This document shows, piece after piece, positions 44,690 through 55,829 of a DNA stretch of 64,000 bases. Under the pieces are notes generated by a model that had not been told where the DNA came from, made no database searches, and saw only the letters and a list, made by a program, of their open reading frames with translations. Made by a program: the position numbers and the translations under genes. Every line of letters starts with the position of its first letter. Position 1 is the stretch's first letter. Location: positions 76,296,501 to 76,360,500 of the forward strand of contig CM060831.1 in the NCBI GenBank assembly GCA_030762175.1, given 5' to 3'. The DNA is from Metallyticus violacea. Its lineage: Eukaryota > Arthropoda > Insecta > Mantodea > Metallyticidae.

Positions 44690-45620
44690 TCTGAAATGCT
44701 ATTTCACAGACGCCTTCTTTGTTAAAACATTTCCTGTACTATGCTATAAGTTTTTTAATACTTGTCTGTACCATGCCGTATTTCTTGTTTCCATAGCCAC
44801 CTGCTAACTTTTGGTTTCATTTCATAACAGTTTCATATCCTCACCAAGAGGCTGTTAGAGTAGGAGGTAAAGGTGGAAATCACTTGGGACAAAATTTTAT
44901 GAATATGGTAGGACGGCAAAAATCTCTTTTTTGATCAATCTAGAGTCTTTTATGTTGATTGCAGCTGAGCGTTCATGCAGCAGTACAATTTTATGAATTC
45001 AAAGTTCAAGGCTTTTGTGTTTGCATTGCATCAAAATCTCAATTTATCTTAGCATATATTTCGCTTTTATGAAGCTAGGAACAAAACTCTTTGACTCCTA
45101 ATAAGATGTAAATACTGTTGCCATAACCTTCCCTATAAATGCATTACCTTGACTTTTTGGGAACACATTCACCAGGCATCTTCCAAACCATTTTTTGCCA
45201 TTTTATCTTGGTCATACAGTGATGCATTTAACTTTCATTGCCAGTAACAATGCATTCATTGTGTGAATATTCCTTTCTTTGGTGCATTTTCAAAAAAAAT
45301 TGGGCTGAATTTATTAATTTTTGCCAGAGAGCAAACATCCCAATCATCTTGCACATACCTTTTGATATTAAAATTGGTCTAATAATATGTTTCTGATGAA
45401 TGAGCATCAGATTTCAATCCCAGCAGACAGAAGTCTATGAATTGATCTATAGTGTTTCAAACATATTCTTCAGCATTGCGATATACTTCAAGAATGTTAC
45501 TATCGTGGGTCTTTTGCTGTGCTGTTCATCATGAACATTATTCACAGTCTTTCATAAACCATGTGTGCCACCATCAAACCATTCAGCATAAACAAAAATT
45601 AGCTTATAATAAATATTTAT
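44690..45620 (-). pseudogene. mariner transposase relic, minus strand
   Basis: From high to low coordinates: VYAEWFDGGTHGL, NNVHDEQHSKRPTIVTF (about 45490-45545; family dv.De.RsGRPsivt), then ECIVTGNESMHHC in broken frame (family IVTGDEtWvhh, about 45250), KWQKMVWKMPGECVPKKS, REGYGNSIYILLG (family gKvMatvFWD) and a degraded C-terminus. Many stops; no clear inverted repeats. Confidence 0.65.
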
Positions 45621-45676
45621 AGAAATTTTTTTCTCTTTCCTAAAAAAGTATAACAGCACTTAATTTACAATGAGAG

Positions 45677-46800
45677 ATGCTTTATGATGGCATTTCCACA
45701 ATGTTTAGAATTCATAAGATAATGTGCAGGTGCATGAAACCACTTGAATGGCCAAAAATCCATTGCATTGCATCTGAGTCCACACTCACTAACACATATT
45801 TGGATATTGAGTATCAGAAAATACTTGCTGCAACTAGGGAGGACCTAGAAGATACCTGCATCTGGGTAGGTATTGACAAGACAACAGATGCTCTGAACAG
45901 ATATATTGGTAAACTTGATAATACGCCTTCCCCTCCACATCTTAAAGCAACCAGAAAGCTCCATATAAAGTCAATGGCCAGTTCACTGCCTTAATTGCAA
46001 AAGAAAGTTTACAGTTGTAATTTCCTGGTGGTGTTGAAGAGAGTAGTAGGGTTCTTCTCTGCACAGATGCTGCTTACTAAATGATCTCAGCCTGTACTCT
46101 TCTGAAATCATCACTGTTTAGTCCATGCCTTTCAATGGATCTTGGGAAACATAAAGAATGAATTTCCACAAATCAATATCCTTATCTCTGATATGAAGAA
46201 AATTTTCTGCATAGCTGCAGAAAAAACTTCCAGAAGCTCTTCTTCCTTCTCAACCTATTTTAAAATGCTGGGGCACCTGGATGGAATCAGTTCTGTATTA
46301 TGCAGAACATTGGAATGACATTGCTGCTATAGTACTGAGAGCACAACTTGTGTTTTGTCTGCAAAGGAACTGTTGAAAAATTCAACATTGAAACAAGATC
46401 TTGTTTTCATAAAGTCAAAATTTTCATTCTTGCCCTCAACAATAGTGAAGCCAGGACTCAAAGGAAACCTTTTGTCAAATCAGGTGTCAGTGGTGCAAGA
46501 AGCTGAAGTGAAAATTAGTGCTGCTAAGGGATAAGTTGGGGACAAAGTAAGGTACAAGTGGGAGAGTGTAATAAAAAAATCCCAGATATACTGTAATGGG
46601 CCATGTAAATGTTTTGGTGGGGTAAAGTGGAGAAGTAGGCATGAAACATTTAACAAAATATCATCTATAACATCTCTATCAGTAAAAAGGACATTTTCAG
46701 CCTTTAAAATGATTGTAACAGACAAAAAACAGTTAATTGTTGAATATTTGGGAAAAATCTTGATTATATGTTGTGTTACAAATTATGGAAACAAATACCA
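45677..46800 (+). pseudogene. hAT transposase, near full-length but broken
   Basis: 45677-45994 is open and reads IHCIASESTLTNTYLDIEYQ, then CIWVGIDKTTDALNRYIGKL (family ESTLRknYl, then WvsiDETTD..gRYvan; first catalytic Asp region with E changed to K). Later frames give HCLVHAFQWILGNIKNEFP (family tClaHalhrvaEeIR..Fp), LISDMKKIFCIAAE, a hydrophobic block, KELLKNSTLKQDLVFIKSKF (46365-46425), and at 46655-46740 SITSLSVKRTFSAFKMIVTD with NKKQLIVEYLGKILIICC (family itScdvERsFS.yk.iLtdnRr.ft.enl...l). This is the RNase-H fold and dimerisation domain of a hAT element of the CGGBP1-like group. No BED finger seen; no inverted repeats identified. Confidence 0.8.
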
Positions 46801-47139
46801 TATGATGCTCATTAAAATGACTGCATATTTAAAAAAAAAGTAGTACCTAATAATCATTTTGTGACCCATTATAGATGCCAAAAACAAATATTTTCTTGCC
46901 TAAAATTAAAAAATAGTGTCTAAGTAAATCATTTTCATGCCTAAAATTCTGAGGTATAGTGATTATGTTACCTTTCTCTGATGCCCAGTTATTTCTTGAA
47001 CCTATATAACCATTAGCTGAATCAAAGCTTCATTGGAAAGAAAAATGGATGTGTGTTAATTTCATATTATTAATGCGAAAAAAATTATTTGGCCATTTTC
47101 TTTGAAATCATAATTAACAGCTGAAGTATGCAATTAATG
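46801..47139. other. intron, probably hAT 3' flank
   Basis: AT-rich; contains no further coding signal. Confidence 0.35.
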
Positions 47140-47490
47140 TTTTAATGTGTTCAGTTATCATATGAGAAATGTTTGCCATTGTATTTCCAGCAGGATAATG
47201 CCAAAATACATAATAGAATTCATCCATGCTGGAATTGCATTGTATATTTGACTGCAAACTTATTCGTAGTGGTTTACAGCCTCCTCATTCTCCAAATCTA
47301 ACACTATGTAAGTTTTATCTTTGGGGAACTTTTAAAAATGTAATATATATCACTAATTCTCACTCTGGATGAACTTCAAGAAATATTTAAACAGAAATTA
47401 GGCTCATTAGTGCAGAACTGACGAGTTTTAATTGTAAGATGGAAGAACAAGAGTAATAACGGCAAAATTCACTTTAATGTATCAAAAAAC
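47140..47490 (+). pseudogene. mariner/IS630-type transposase C-terminal fragment
   Basis: Frames read FQQDNAKIHNR (47190-47222; family fqQDgApxH), then SLQPPHSPNLTLCKFYLWGT (47276-47335; family wPprSPDLTPlDFfLWGyl), NVIYITN and TLDELQEIFKQKLGSLVQ (47367-47420). It differs in type from the DFHLF mariners elsewhere in the window. One frame change separates the two catalytic blocks. The SINE at 47541 lies just downstream. Confidence 0.72.
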
Positions 47491-47540
47491 TATAATATAT
47501 CATGCACAAATACAAAACTGAAAGTAGTACTATATATGGC

Positions 47541-47854
47541 ACATACAACCGCCAGTCCTGGTGGGGTAGTGGTAACCATACTTACCTTCTAAACCCAAGA
47601 TTGCTGGTTCAAACCCGGCCAAGATTGATGCATTTTTTGGGTGTAAAAATCCTAAGTATGGCTTCCTTCGGAAGGGAAGTAAAGCCATGGGTCCTGTGTT
47701 GTACATTTACAGCATGATAAAGAACCTGAAAAGTCTGAAAGAAGAGGCCTCTGAGCAAAATTTGTCGGCCGTTTCATGCCATGAATTGAATGGGACGTGG
47801 ATGATCTGAGATGTTAAAGAGTGTCCATAAATAAAACAAATCAACATACAACCG
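47541..47854 (+). mobile_element. tRNA-derived SINE, family 1
   Basis: Head CCAGTCCTGGTGGGGTAGTGG, B box GGTTCAAACCC, full body. TSD ACATACAACCG at 47541-47551 and 47844-47854. Confidence 0.93.
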
Positions 47855-48136
47855 GGTGATTAAAATATGGGAGAACCATAATTTTCTTTGTTGGCACTGA
47901 TAAAATTCATAGATTAGTTGACAGGGTAAATTGATGCATATTTAATTGCAATGTTGTTTGTAAATAAAATTTATTCATACTATATATGGCATTGAAATTT
48001 GTGTGATATACTGAAAATTGTGCAGAATGAATTTTTAGAAAAGATCTGTAGGAATTCCTTTGAGAGATATAAACTAAAATAAAATATTTTAAAAGAATAA
48101 TGTAAAAACTTCACTAATATATTACATACATTAAAA

Positions 48137-48352
48137 GCTGCTACAATGGTGCGATCATGTGAAACGTTACCTGATGAGTGATTGCCAGAGAAAATGATGT
48201 AGGAAAAAGCAACTGGAAGAAGAAAGGAATATATTCTGCTATAGAATATATAGCTGCTACAATGGTGCGATCATGTGAAACGTTACCTGATGAGTGATTG
48301 CCAGAGAAAATGATGTAGGAAAAAGCAACTGGAAGAAGAAAGGAATATATTA
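48137..48352. repeat. 116-bp-period tandem duplication
   Basis: The unit starting GCTGCTACAATGGTGCGATC occurs at 48137 and 48253 with near identity over about 100 bp, up to GGAATATATT. The spacer is CTGCTATAGAATATATA. Confidence 0.95.
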
Positions 48353-48638
48353 CTGTACATCTGGATCCAAAAAACAGGATCTGATAAGGAAGGACATAGA
48401 GAGCACCGAGTGGTGAAATCAGTAATTAGATTTAAGATGGTGTATAAGCATATAATAACAATGATGATAATAATAATAATTTATAAATATATTTTGTATG
48501 CTTTTTTTTTGGGGGGGGGGGAGTGTAAGGTTGGTGCTTACGTTAGATTTTTTCATTGGTTTTCTACCTTCTGGAAAATGATGAAGACAAGAATTTCTGG
48601 AACTTCTTCTTTAATCTTATATTTATTTTCTGTTACAG

Positions 48639-48758
48639 AAAACACTGAAACAAAAACTGCAGATTCTAGAAAATGAAAAGCTTGATTTTGAAATAATTAA
48701 ACAACTGCAAGAAGAGAAATATCATACTCGAATTGCTGAACTAACAAAAAGCTTAGAG
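48639..48758 (+). CDS. CENPE: CENP-E-like kinesin, coiled-coil exon
   Basis: Acceptor TTTCTGTTACAG, donor GTATGT, 40 codons, phase 0 at both ends. It reads KTLKQKLQILENEKLDFEII and KQLQEEKYHTRIAELTKSLE, a heptad coiled coil as expected for the rod. It keeps phase with the exon at 43255. It is the last exon I can support; the next intron runs past the window end. Confidence 0.82.
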
Positions 48759-49344
48759 GTATGTATTAAAAAAATATATATAAATAAATAAAATAACAAA
48801 AACTAGAGAAGCTCTGAAATAGTTGCACAAATGTTACAATGTTTAGAACATCTTGTGTTTTTCAAAGGCAGAAGACAAGGAATTATATATATGCAACGAT
48901 TTACTCCAATGCCTCAAATAGCAGAATATTTTGTTTCAGTGTTTTGTATTGGTTTCAAATACAATAGCATAATATTGTATATTGTTTATTTATTTTTACC
49001 TCCTTTTTTGTTCTGTTTTGTTTGTGTAACTTCAGAAACAGCTTATATGAAGTAAGCTGCACACAGAAATAAATAAAAAAAAAAAAAAATTATAATAAGG
49101 CTTTTTCAGTTGTATACTATAGAAAAGCATTATGTGTATCTGTACTTGCATATCTTCCAAATTATCCAATAAAACATTTTATATCATAAACTAATCTTTT
49201 AACCCTGTTCAGTATAAAGAAATACTTCATTATCTGTAGATCATCCAATGATTAGGAATGCTAGTTAAGCAAATAACATATTTTAAAAAAAATCACATCT
49301 TTATTGTAACTTTCCAATAATTAGCATCAGTGTTTTATAGTTAA
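48759..49344. other. intron start, no recognised content
   Basis: A poly-A run near 49075; nothing else. Confidence 0.4.
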
Positions 49345-49400
49345 AATGATATATTATGGGTTACTTATTTACACGCTTCACTTACTATGTTTTTCTAAGT

Positions 49401-49443
49401 TGGAACAATGTTTTGGGAACCAGCATTCCCATCCTCAGCCATT
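49401..49443 (-). ncRNA. hammerhead ribozyme with core G lost
   Basis: Minus strand: CTGAGGA, helix II GGGAAT/GTTCCC, then AAA instead of GAA, helix III ACA-T-TGT, T, CCA. The partner at 50630 keeps GAA. Confidence 0.65.
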
Positions 49444-50629
49444 GGCCCAATGATTTCTGATGCTCGTGTTGGTCCTCTGCAAGTTGTTGTGTGAACTGTG
49501 GTGACCTCTGGTGGATCTGAAATGAATCTAGAAAGGTGATCCCACAGTGGAAAGTCAAAATTCATTGCGAATATTCTCCCAGGTGGCCAATTCAAATGGG
49601 TTCTTTATTTCTTTTAGAAGTTTTATCTCTGGGTTTAATACATGATTTTGGTTCCAATAATGATGTGCGACTGCCGATTTTTCCATCTGTTTAAATTTGA
49701 TGTTCTTTCTTCCGAATTGTAAGATATCTCTTGGTTTTTCCTATGTATTTCAAATTACAGTCTAAACATTCTATGGCGTATATTCTTGATTTCTTTTCTA
49801 TGGGTATCTTATCTTTTAATTTTGAGCTTAAGAGGTTCTTAATATCATATCTGTTGATCGGGGCTAGCTTTATATTGAGTTTTTTTAATACCTTTACAAA
49901 TTTGTAGTGCAGTTCTGGGTTATATGTGAATTTGCAATATCTTGTAGTGTCTTTGATTACTTCTAGAGTCGATGTCTCTCTTATGGTTTTCTCGGGTTTA
50001 TATTTGTTGATCCTTTTTATTATGGTTTAGGTGTTAAAGCTATTGTTTATGGCTGTGTTCATGATGTATTCAAATTCATTCTTGTATTCTGTGGCATTGA
50101 GAGGGATGTTGACCAGTCTAAAAGTAAAACTATTGAATACTGCATATTTTTGTGGTACTGGCTTGAATCCGTTCCTTTTTATGCAGTTATCTATATGTGT
50201 CGGTTTACAATATATTCCAAACTGTATATTATTCTCTTTTCTGATGAGTTTTAGATCTAAGAATGGGAGCCAGCCATATTTCTCAATTTCTATATTGAAT
50301 TTAACAGATTTGTCATGCAGGTTGAATAGTTTGAGGGAATCACTTAAGTGTTTCTTCGATACTATAGCAAATATGCCATCTACATATTTATGCCAGGTTT
50401 TGAATATCCAGCGAAAGGCTTTGGTAATATGTGTTTCAAAGGATCCTATGTATAGTTCTGCTAATGTTGTGGTGATAATGGATTTCCCATTGCTAGACCT
50501 GTGATCTGTTGGTATATTTTACTATTGAAACTGAAGGTGCTCTGTTGGATACATTGGTTTGTGAATTTAATAAGGTCTTCTGTTTCTTCATTTTGTAAAC
50601 CAATATTGGTTTAGAAATCACTGGGTTGA

Positions 50630-50671
50630 CGGCTGAGGATTGGAATACTGGTTCCCGAAACATTGTTCCAA
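50630..50671 (+). ncRNA. hammerhead ribozyme, core intact
   Basis: GG, CTGAGGA (50633-50639), helix II GGAAT/GTTCC, GAA (50657-50659), helix III ACA-T-TGT (50660-50666), T, CC pairing with GG. Confidence 0.75.
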
Positions 50672-50760
50672 CTTAGAAAAACATAGTAAGTGAAGTGTGT
50701 AAATAAGCTACCCATAGAGAATCATTTGAAATATAATAGCTTCACTGTAAACAGCTTCAA

Positions 50761-51294
50761 ATGTTGTACATATAAGTAATGTTTTATAGTCTTCACAAGA
50801 ATGTGAGTGAGTTAATGTTATTCCAAAAACAAACAAAAAAAATTGAGCCTCAAACTGAACCATTTATACTATTTTTCATATTATTAAATGGTGTATTTCT
50901 GTAACATGTATTAAGTTATTTATTACATAACTAGTATTAGTAATAATTTGGAAAATTCTATACGGGTCAATCACTTGCTTTTGACACTTATATTTTCCTG
51001 ACATCGTCAGCATTGAATTAATTTAACAGTTTAATTTTTATTGATGTACTCAGTTTTGTCTTCATATAAAATTTTAAGTAAATTTGTAAAAAATTAAAGA
51101 GGGTAAATTTAATTTAATTGCATTGATTTAAAAAATATATAGTAAGGAAATTATTTACATGTTTTAACTCACTATTTTGTTAATAAACAATAGGCCATCA
51201 ACTTATAAACAAATAATTTAAATAATAGAAAAGAATGTAAAGAAGTACAGCAAAAGTATAGGATATTATGTATTTGTTTAAAGTGAAGATTTTA
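50761..51294. other. intron, no recognised content
   Basis: No signal seen. Confidence 0.4.
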
Positions 51295-52412
51295 TATATT
51301 AATACAATGCGTGTAAATTTCTTACACACTTCACTTTCTGTGTTTAAGTTAGGACATGTTTCCAGAACCAACATTCACATACTCGGCTGTTGACCCACTG
51401 TTTCCTGGTGCTCTTGTTGGCCCCGTGGAAGCTATTGTGTTGTATGTGGTGACCTCTGATGAATATAAAATTAATTTAGGAAGGTAATCACATGGCTGTA
51501 GGTAAAAAATTTTTTTGGGCAGAGGGGATTTTTGGAATGAAGATATTCTCCCAGGCAGCCAATTGATACGGGTTGTTTAGTTCTTTAAGAAGTTTTTTAT
51601 CTCTGGGTTTGTTTCATGGTTTTGGCTCCAATAATGGTGTGATACTGCTGATTTTTTCATTTGTTTTAATTTGATATTTCTAAAATTATTTCTTCTGAAT
51701 TGTCAGATTTATTTTAGTTTTTACCATGTATTTCAATTCACAGTCATAATAAAAAGGATCAACAAGTACAAACTCAATAAACTCATAAAAGAGACTTCAA
51801 CCCTAGAGGTAATCAAATAACCCACAATTGTACTACAAATTCGAAAAGATTTTCAAAAAATTCATTATAAAGTTAGCCCTGATCAACAGATTCAATATCA
51901 AGCACCTCGTGGATCAAAATTAAAAGACAAGATACCCTCAGAAAAGAAATCAGGAATATATACCATAGAATGCTTAGATTGTGAATTGAAATACATAGCA
52001 AAAACCAAAAGAAACCTGACAATTCAGAACAAAGAACATTTTAGAATTATCAAATTAAAGCAGACTGAAAAATCAGCAATAACACACCATTATTGAAGCC
52101 AAAACCCAGAAATAAAACTTCTTAAAGAACTGAACAATCTGTATCAATTCGCTGCCTGGGAGAATATCTTCATTCTAAAACACCAATAAACTACAATGAA
52201 TTTCGACCTTCTGCCATGTGATTATCTTTCTAAATTCATTTCATATCCACCAGAGGTCACCACATACAACACAATAGCTTCCCTGGGACCAACGCAAGTA
52301 CCTGGAAATGTGGGTCAACAGCTGAGGATGATAATGTTGGTTTCCGAAACATGTCCTAACTTTAAATACAGTAAGTGAAGTGTGTAAGAAATTTATCCAC
52401 ATTATATTAATA
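51295..52412. mobile_element. PLE (subfamily G), head-to-head inverted halves with 10-bp TSD
   Basis: 51305-51745 is minus-strand PLE 3' end (terminal repeat, end of protein, GIY-YIG tail). 51746-52402 is plus-strand PLE 3' part: RINKYKLNKLIKETSTLE, KSGIYTIECLDCELKYI (GIY-YIG start), TEKSAITHHY, NFDLLPCDYLSKFISYPPEV, terminal repeat. The two halves overlap in content, so they are two separate 3' copies joined head to head. TSD TATATTAATA at 51295-51304 and 52403-52412. No reverse transcriptase. Confidence 0.87.
52318..52362 (+). ncRNA. hammerhead ribozyme, core intact
   Basis: CTGAGGA (52322-52328), a loose helix II, GAA (52346-52348), palindromic ACATGT (52349-52354), C, CTAAC. The left partner (minus, 51352-51390) has a mutated first core box. 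Confidence 0.6.
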
Positions 52413-52889
52413 TATAGGATGTTAGTTCAAGAATATTACTTAATTTCAGTAGTTATTACTATTGTAAATTCAAAACATGCTCATGACCACATTTATATTA
52501 AATTAAAAAATGATTTTTGCTGCAATTAAATCTTTAATGTTTACAGGGTAAAAAGCCCTTTGTTGTTCTCCATTAGTTTATAAATTAATGGAATAATAGC
52601 AAAGCATGGACAAAATTTATTTTAAATTAAAAGTCCTCTTTATGCTCTGCAAAAAGGTTCACAATCAATATATTGTATCCTTATGAACACTTTTCAAATG
52701 TCTTAAGAAATATCAATTGAGCTATGATAAATTTTTAAATTCTGTATAATGTCATCTCATTTCATAACATAATTTGGGCAGAACTGAAATTGTATTGTTT
52801 TCTTACTGCAATCAAATTTAGCAATATATGAATTTGTTTTTAAATGCTATGTTTCCAAACATTTGAATATTTGAAATAAGTTGATTTTG
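52413..52889. other. intron, no recognised content
   Basis: AT-rich; may hold decayed hAT sequence but no motif is clear. Confidence 0.35.
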
Positions 52890-53130
52890 CTGCCCGTTTT
52901 TGTTGATAGTGCATCATCTTTCAGAACCCCAATAATAACTTCAACATTTTCCTTCCACTGCAGTCCCTTGTTTTGTCAATTGATACCCATATGTTTTCAT
53001 CCTCCCAGAGCTTTCTAATTGTAGTGTTTACTCTTAGCCCTTTGGCAGGTCTTGCTTCTGTAATATTGAATTGCCTGAAAGATCTAATTGTGTATATTTC
53101 TGAAGTAAATTTCTAAGTTCCATTTAATTT
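52890..53130 (-). pseudogene. hAT transposase fragment
   Basis: Minus strand reads WEDENIWVSIDKTRDCSGRK (about 52940-53010), the first catalytic block of hAT transposases (IWvSiDETTDxxGRyvanv), followed by LLLGF. Same group as 45677-46800. Short and isolated. Confidence 0.62.
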
Positions 53131-53555
53131 ATTTTAGAGAGTGAAATATCTCTGGAAAGAAATGCCTTGCACCTATCTTGGAATATTTCACAAATATAGA
53201 TGGTTCTTAGAAAGAAGCTAGAGACCCGCCAAAAAGAGATTGCTATAGAAATCACTGGTATCATATGATGCATTATATCATTAAATTGTTTATGTATGTT
53301 CAGGATTTTAGTTTTTCTTTTATCATTAAAAAATATTTATTATAGTAGAACCCTACTTCTGGAATTCCAGTAAGCAGCTGCAGATGAACCCTAAACAAGG
53401 ATTCAGTGGAGTGAAAAGTTTTAAAAGTTGTAAAATTGTTTATGTATGTATGAAAATTTTAAGGGATCTAAAAGAGAATAAGTATAAATATATCATTGTA
53501 GGCAAACAATCGGCATATATATCATAACTGCTCTGTTCTGCTGATACTTTATCAG

Positions 53556-53779
53556 AAGAGTATGACAATTAATGGATATCATTGTATGATTCAGTTGAAC
53601 TACACACTCTTAAAGCTTCACTTACTTTTCATAAATGTTCTCGAAACCGGTTCCATACATTTATGAAAAGTAAGTGAAGCTTTAAGAGTGTGTAGTTCAA
53701 CTGAATCATACAATGATATCCATTAATATGATTGGCTTCACTGTGTTAAGTTCCAATTTTACATTTAAGAGTATGACAA
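53556..53779. mobile_element. shortest palindromic mini-PLE (subfamily A) with 13-bp TSD
   Basis: A 198-bp element made only of two inverted terminal repeats; the arms CAGTTGAACTACACACTCTT, AAAGCTTCACTTACTTTTCA mirror exactly. The centre keeps half a hammerhead (TTCTCGAAACCGGTTCCA, 53638-53655). TSD AAGAGTATGACAA at 53556-53568 and 53767-53779. The near-identical arms suggest a young copy. Confidence 0.92.
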
Positions 53780-55514
53780 GTTTGTGGGGAGTCCAAAGGG
53801 TGACTCAATTCTATAAACGGTCAAAATATACATTCGTGAATGCATTGTACTATATTATATGAAAAAAAATATTTATTCATTTTTATTAGTTTAAATAAAA
53901 ATATTGCATTTTTTTTTACATAATATGCAACTTACTACTTTGAAAGTAAAGACTGTAACCAGAACTTACATTTTTACCAATAGTAAAAAAATATTTCCTA
54001 AATATCCAACCACTAGCATGATTAATGTATCAGTAAAATCAGCACAACTGCATGGTACCTATAAGTGCTGCAAAGTAAATTAACCAAATTTTTCCTGAAA
54101 ATATAGTAATATTGTAATGTGTATTGCATAAAATGTGCTGTGTGTCTAAGTCAGCTATCAGCTTTTCCATGCACATCAGTAGTCATTATGCTACCTATGT
54201 TATAGCTAATATTCAAAGTGGCTGGTGTCTGCATTCAAATTAGTATTAACTTGCAAAATCTCTGCTTCTAAAATTCTTCAAATTTCTGTTCTTATGTTGT
54301 CTTTTACCGTTCTATAGTGTCAGGATTATTTCTATAGAAACTGTTTATCAGGTTTCCCCATAATAACAGTTGCATATGTTCAATGTGAGAAACTGGAGGG
54401 CTGTAAACATTCAGAAGTAATTCTGTTATCAAAAATTTCCCTTTATAGCCTCCAAAGAACTATGTGCAGTGAAGGCTATGGCACATAGTTATGTCTGTTT
54501 TGAGTAATATGTACGGCTTCCCATTGTTGTTGGTCCTCCAAGAGAATATATTAATCAGTCAAAAAGTGCTATAATTTTTCTTTTCCAAAATATTAAAAGA
54601 TTTAAATACTTTGAAATCTCTAGTTCTTCATGAATGCCTGAAATTTTAAAACTAAATGACTTCAACCTGGGTTCTTTCCAGTGATCTGAGGTTTGAGAAT
54701 GTATTGTTGTTTGCCAGTTACTTGATCTTTCAATACATAGCTGAACAAATGAATAGTTGACAATTGTTCTTTGCAAAGCAGTCTCATTTTCATCAAAAGA
54801 TGTATCAGTGATTTCAAATGCTATTAATCATTGTACCCACAACAATATTGAGTTACTAATTATGTTGCTAAAATATATTAAAAAAATAACATTTCCTACC
54901 ATTTACTGATGCAATGAAACAGGCCAATAACATATAACAAGCATAGGCAATTTTGTCTACAGTAAGCAACTCGGAAATAGGCATAACAATTTTATGTTTC
55001 TGTTTTATACTGGAGGAATGTAACCCTTATTGATAATTATTTGAAATTTTGGAGGTAGAGTGGCTTAAATGAAGCACATTTATCCATGTCCGATGCATGC
55101 TTATTAAAAAATAACTAACACATTCCAAATATTAAATGTACTTTAAAAAGACATGCTGGGGAAAAAATGTAAATATCCTCACCGCAAATGACAAAATTAG
55201 CTTTCTTCAGAACACTTTGGAGAGATGGAATTAAAAAAGAATAAAATCTGAGGTGTTTGTACTTACAAAACACCGTAAGATCCTAAAATTAATTTTAAAT
55301 AGTTTGCCTTTGTTGAGCAGAAATGTTGAAAAGTATTTCCTATCTCATGGCTGAACTTCAATCAGCACAGCAGATTTAAATATCCAGGAAGAACATGAAT
55401 TGATTGATGTGAGAAATGATCAAGGTTTGAAGCTCCAGAACATAAAAGATAGATGCTGAATCATTCTGGATTTCTATTTGAAAAGAATGTCCCAGTCTCC
55501 TCTGGACTCAAGTG
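53780..55514. other. intron, no recognised gene
   Basis: A weak minus-strand reading at 54200-54780 might be old transposase, but I find no diagnostic motif. Confidence 0.35.
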
Positions 55515-55720
55515 TTCAATGGGTTCAAACCTAGCCTAGGTCAATTGGTTTTTTAGGATGTAACAATCTCAATTATAAGTTCTACTGGAGGAACTTAAAG
55601 CCATTGGTCCTGTATATTTATAACATGGTAATGAACCCCATATCTGAAAAAGAGGTTCCTAGATAAAATTACTGGCCATTTCAGGTCCAAATAATACCTT
55701 AGCATCACACAAGATGGCAC
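55515..55720 (+). mobile_element. SINE family 1, old diverged copy
   Basis: GGGTTCAAACCTAGCC (B box), then GTCCTGTATATTTATAACAT, AAAGAGGTTCCTAGATAAAA and GGCCATTTCAGG follow the SINE-1 body with many changes. Confidence 0.65.
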
Positions 55721-55829
55721 TTGAAATGATGGACTGATCACCTATCCTTCTGATATTTGTAAGTGCTAAGTGCAGCTAAATTTAAATGGTTCATTTCTAA
55801 TGATCTGTCAGGAGCTATAAAGGGTCTTA

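Larger units (their letters stand above)
49345..50760 (-). mobile_element. Penelope-like element (subfamily F)
   Basis: Both ends carry the same terminal repeat, inverted. Minus-strand coding from high to low coordinates: QQSTFSFNSKIYQQITGLAM with GNPLS (about 50470-50560), a frame change, a catalytic region read as YMWMAYL-like (YVDD lost), LPFLDLKLIRK-like, then at 49600-49720 QMEKSAVAHHYWNQNHVL (GIY-YIG region). The last open segment, MNFDFPLWDHLSRFISDPPE and GPMAEDGNAG, runs through the ribozyme to a stop at 49395. Stops are frequent. Confidence 0.85.

Noticed and set aside
48137..48352. CRISPR-like or satellite array
   Set aside because: Only two long units; a simple tandem duplication in a eukaryotic intron.
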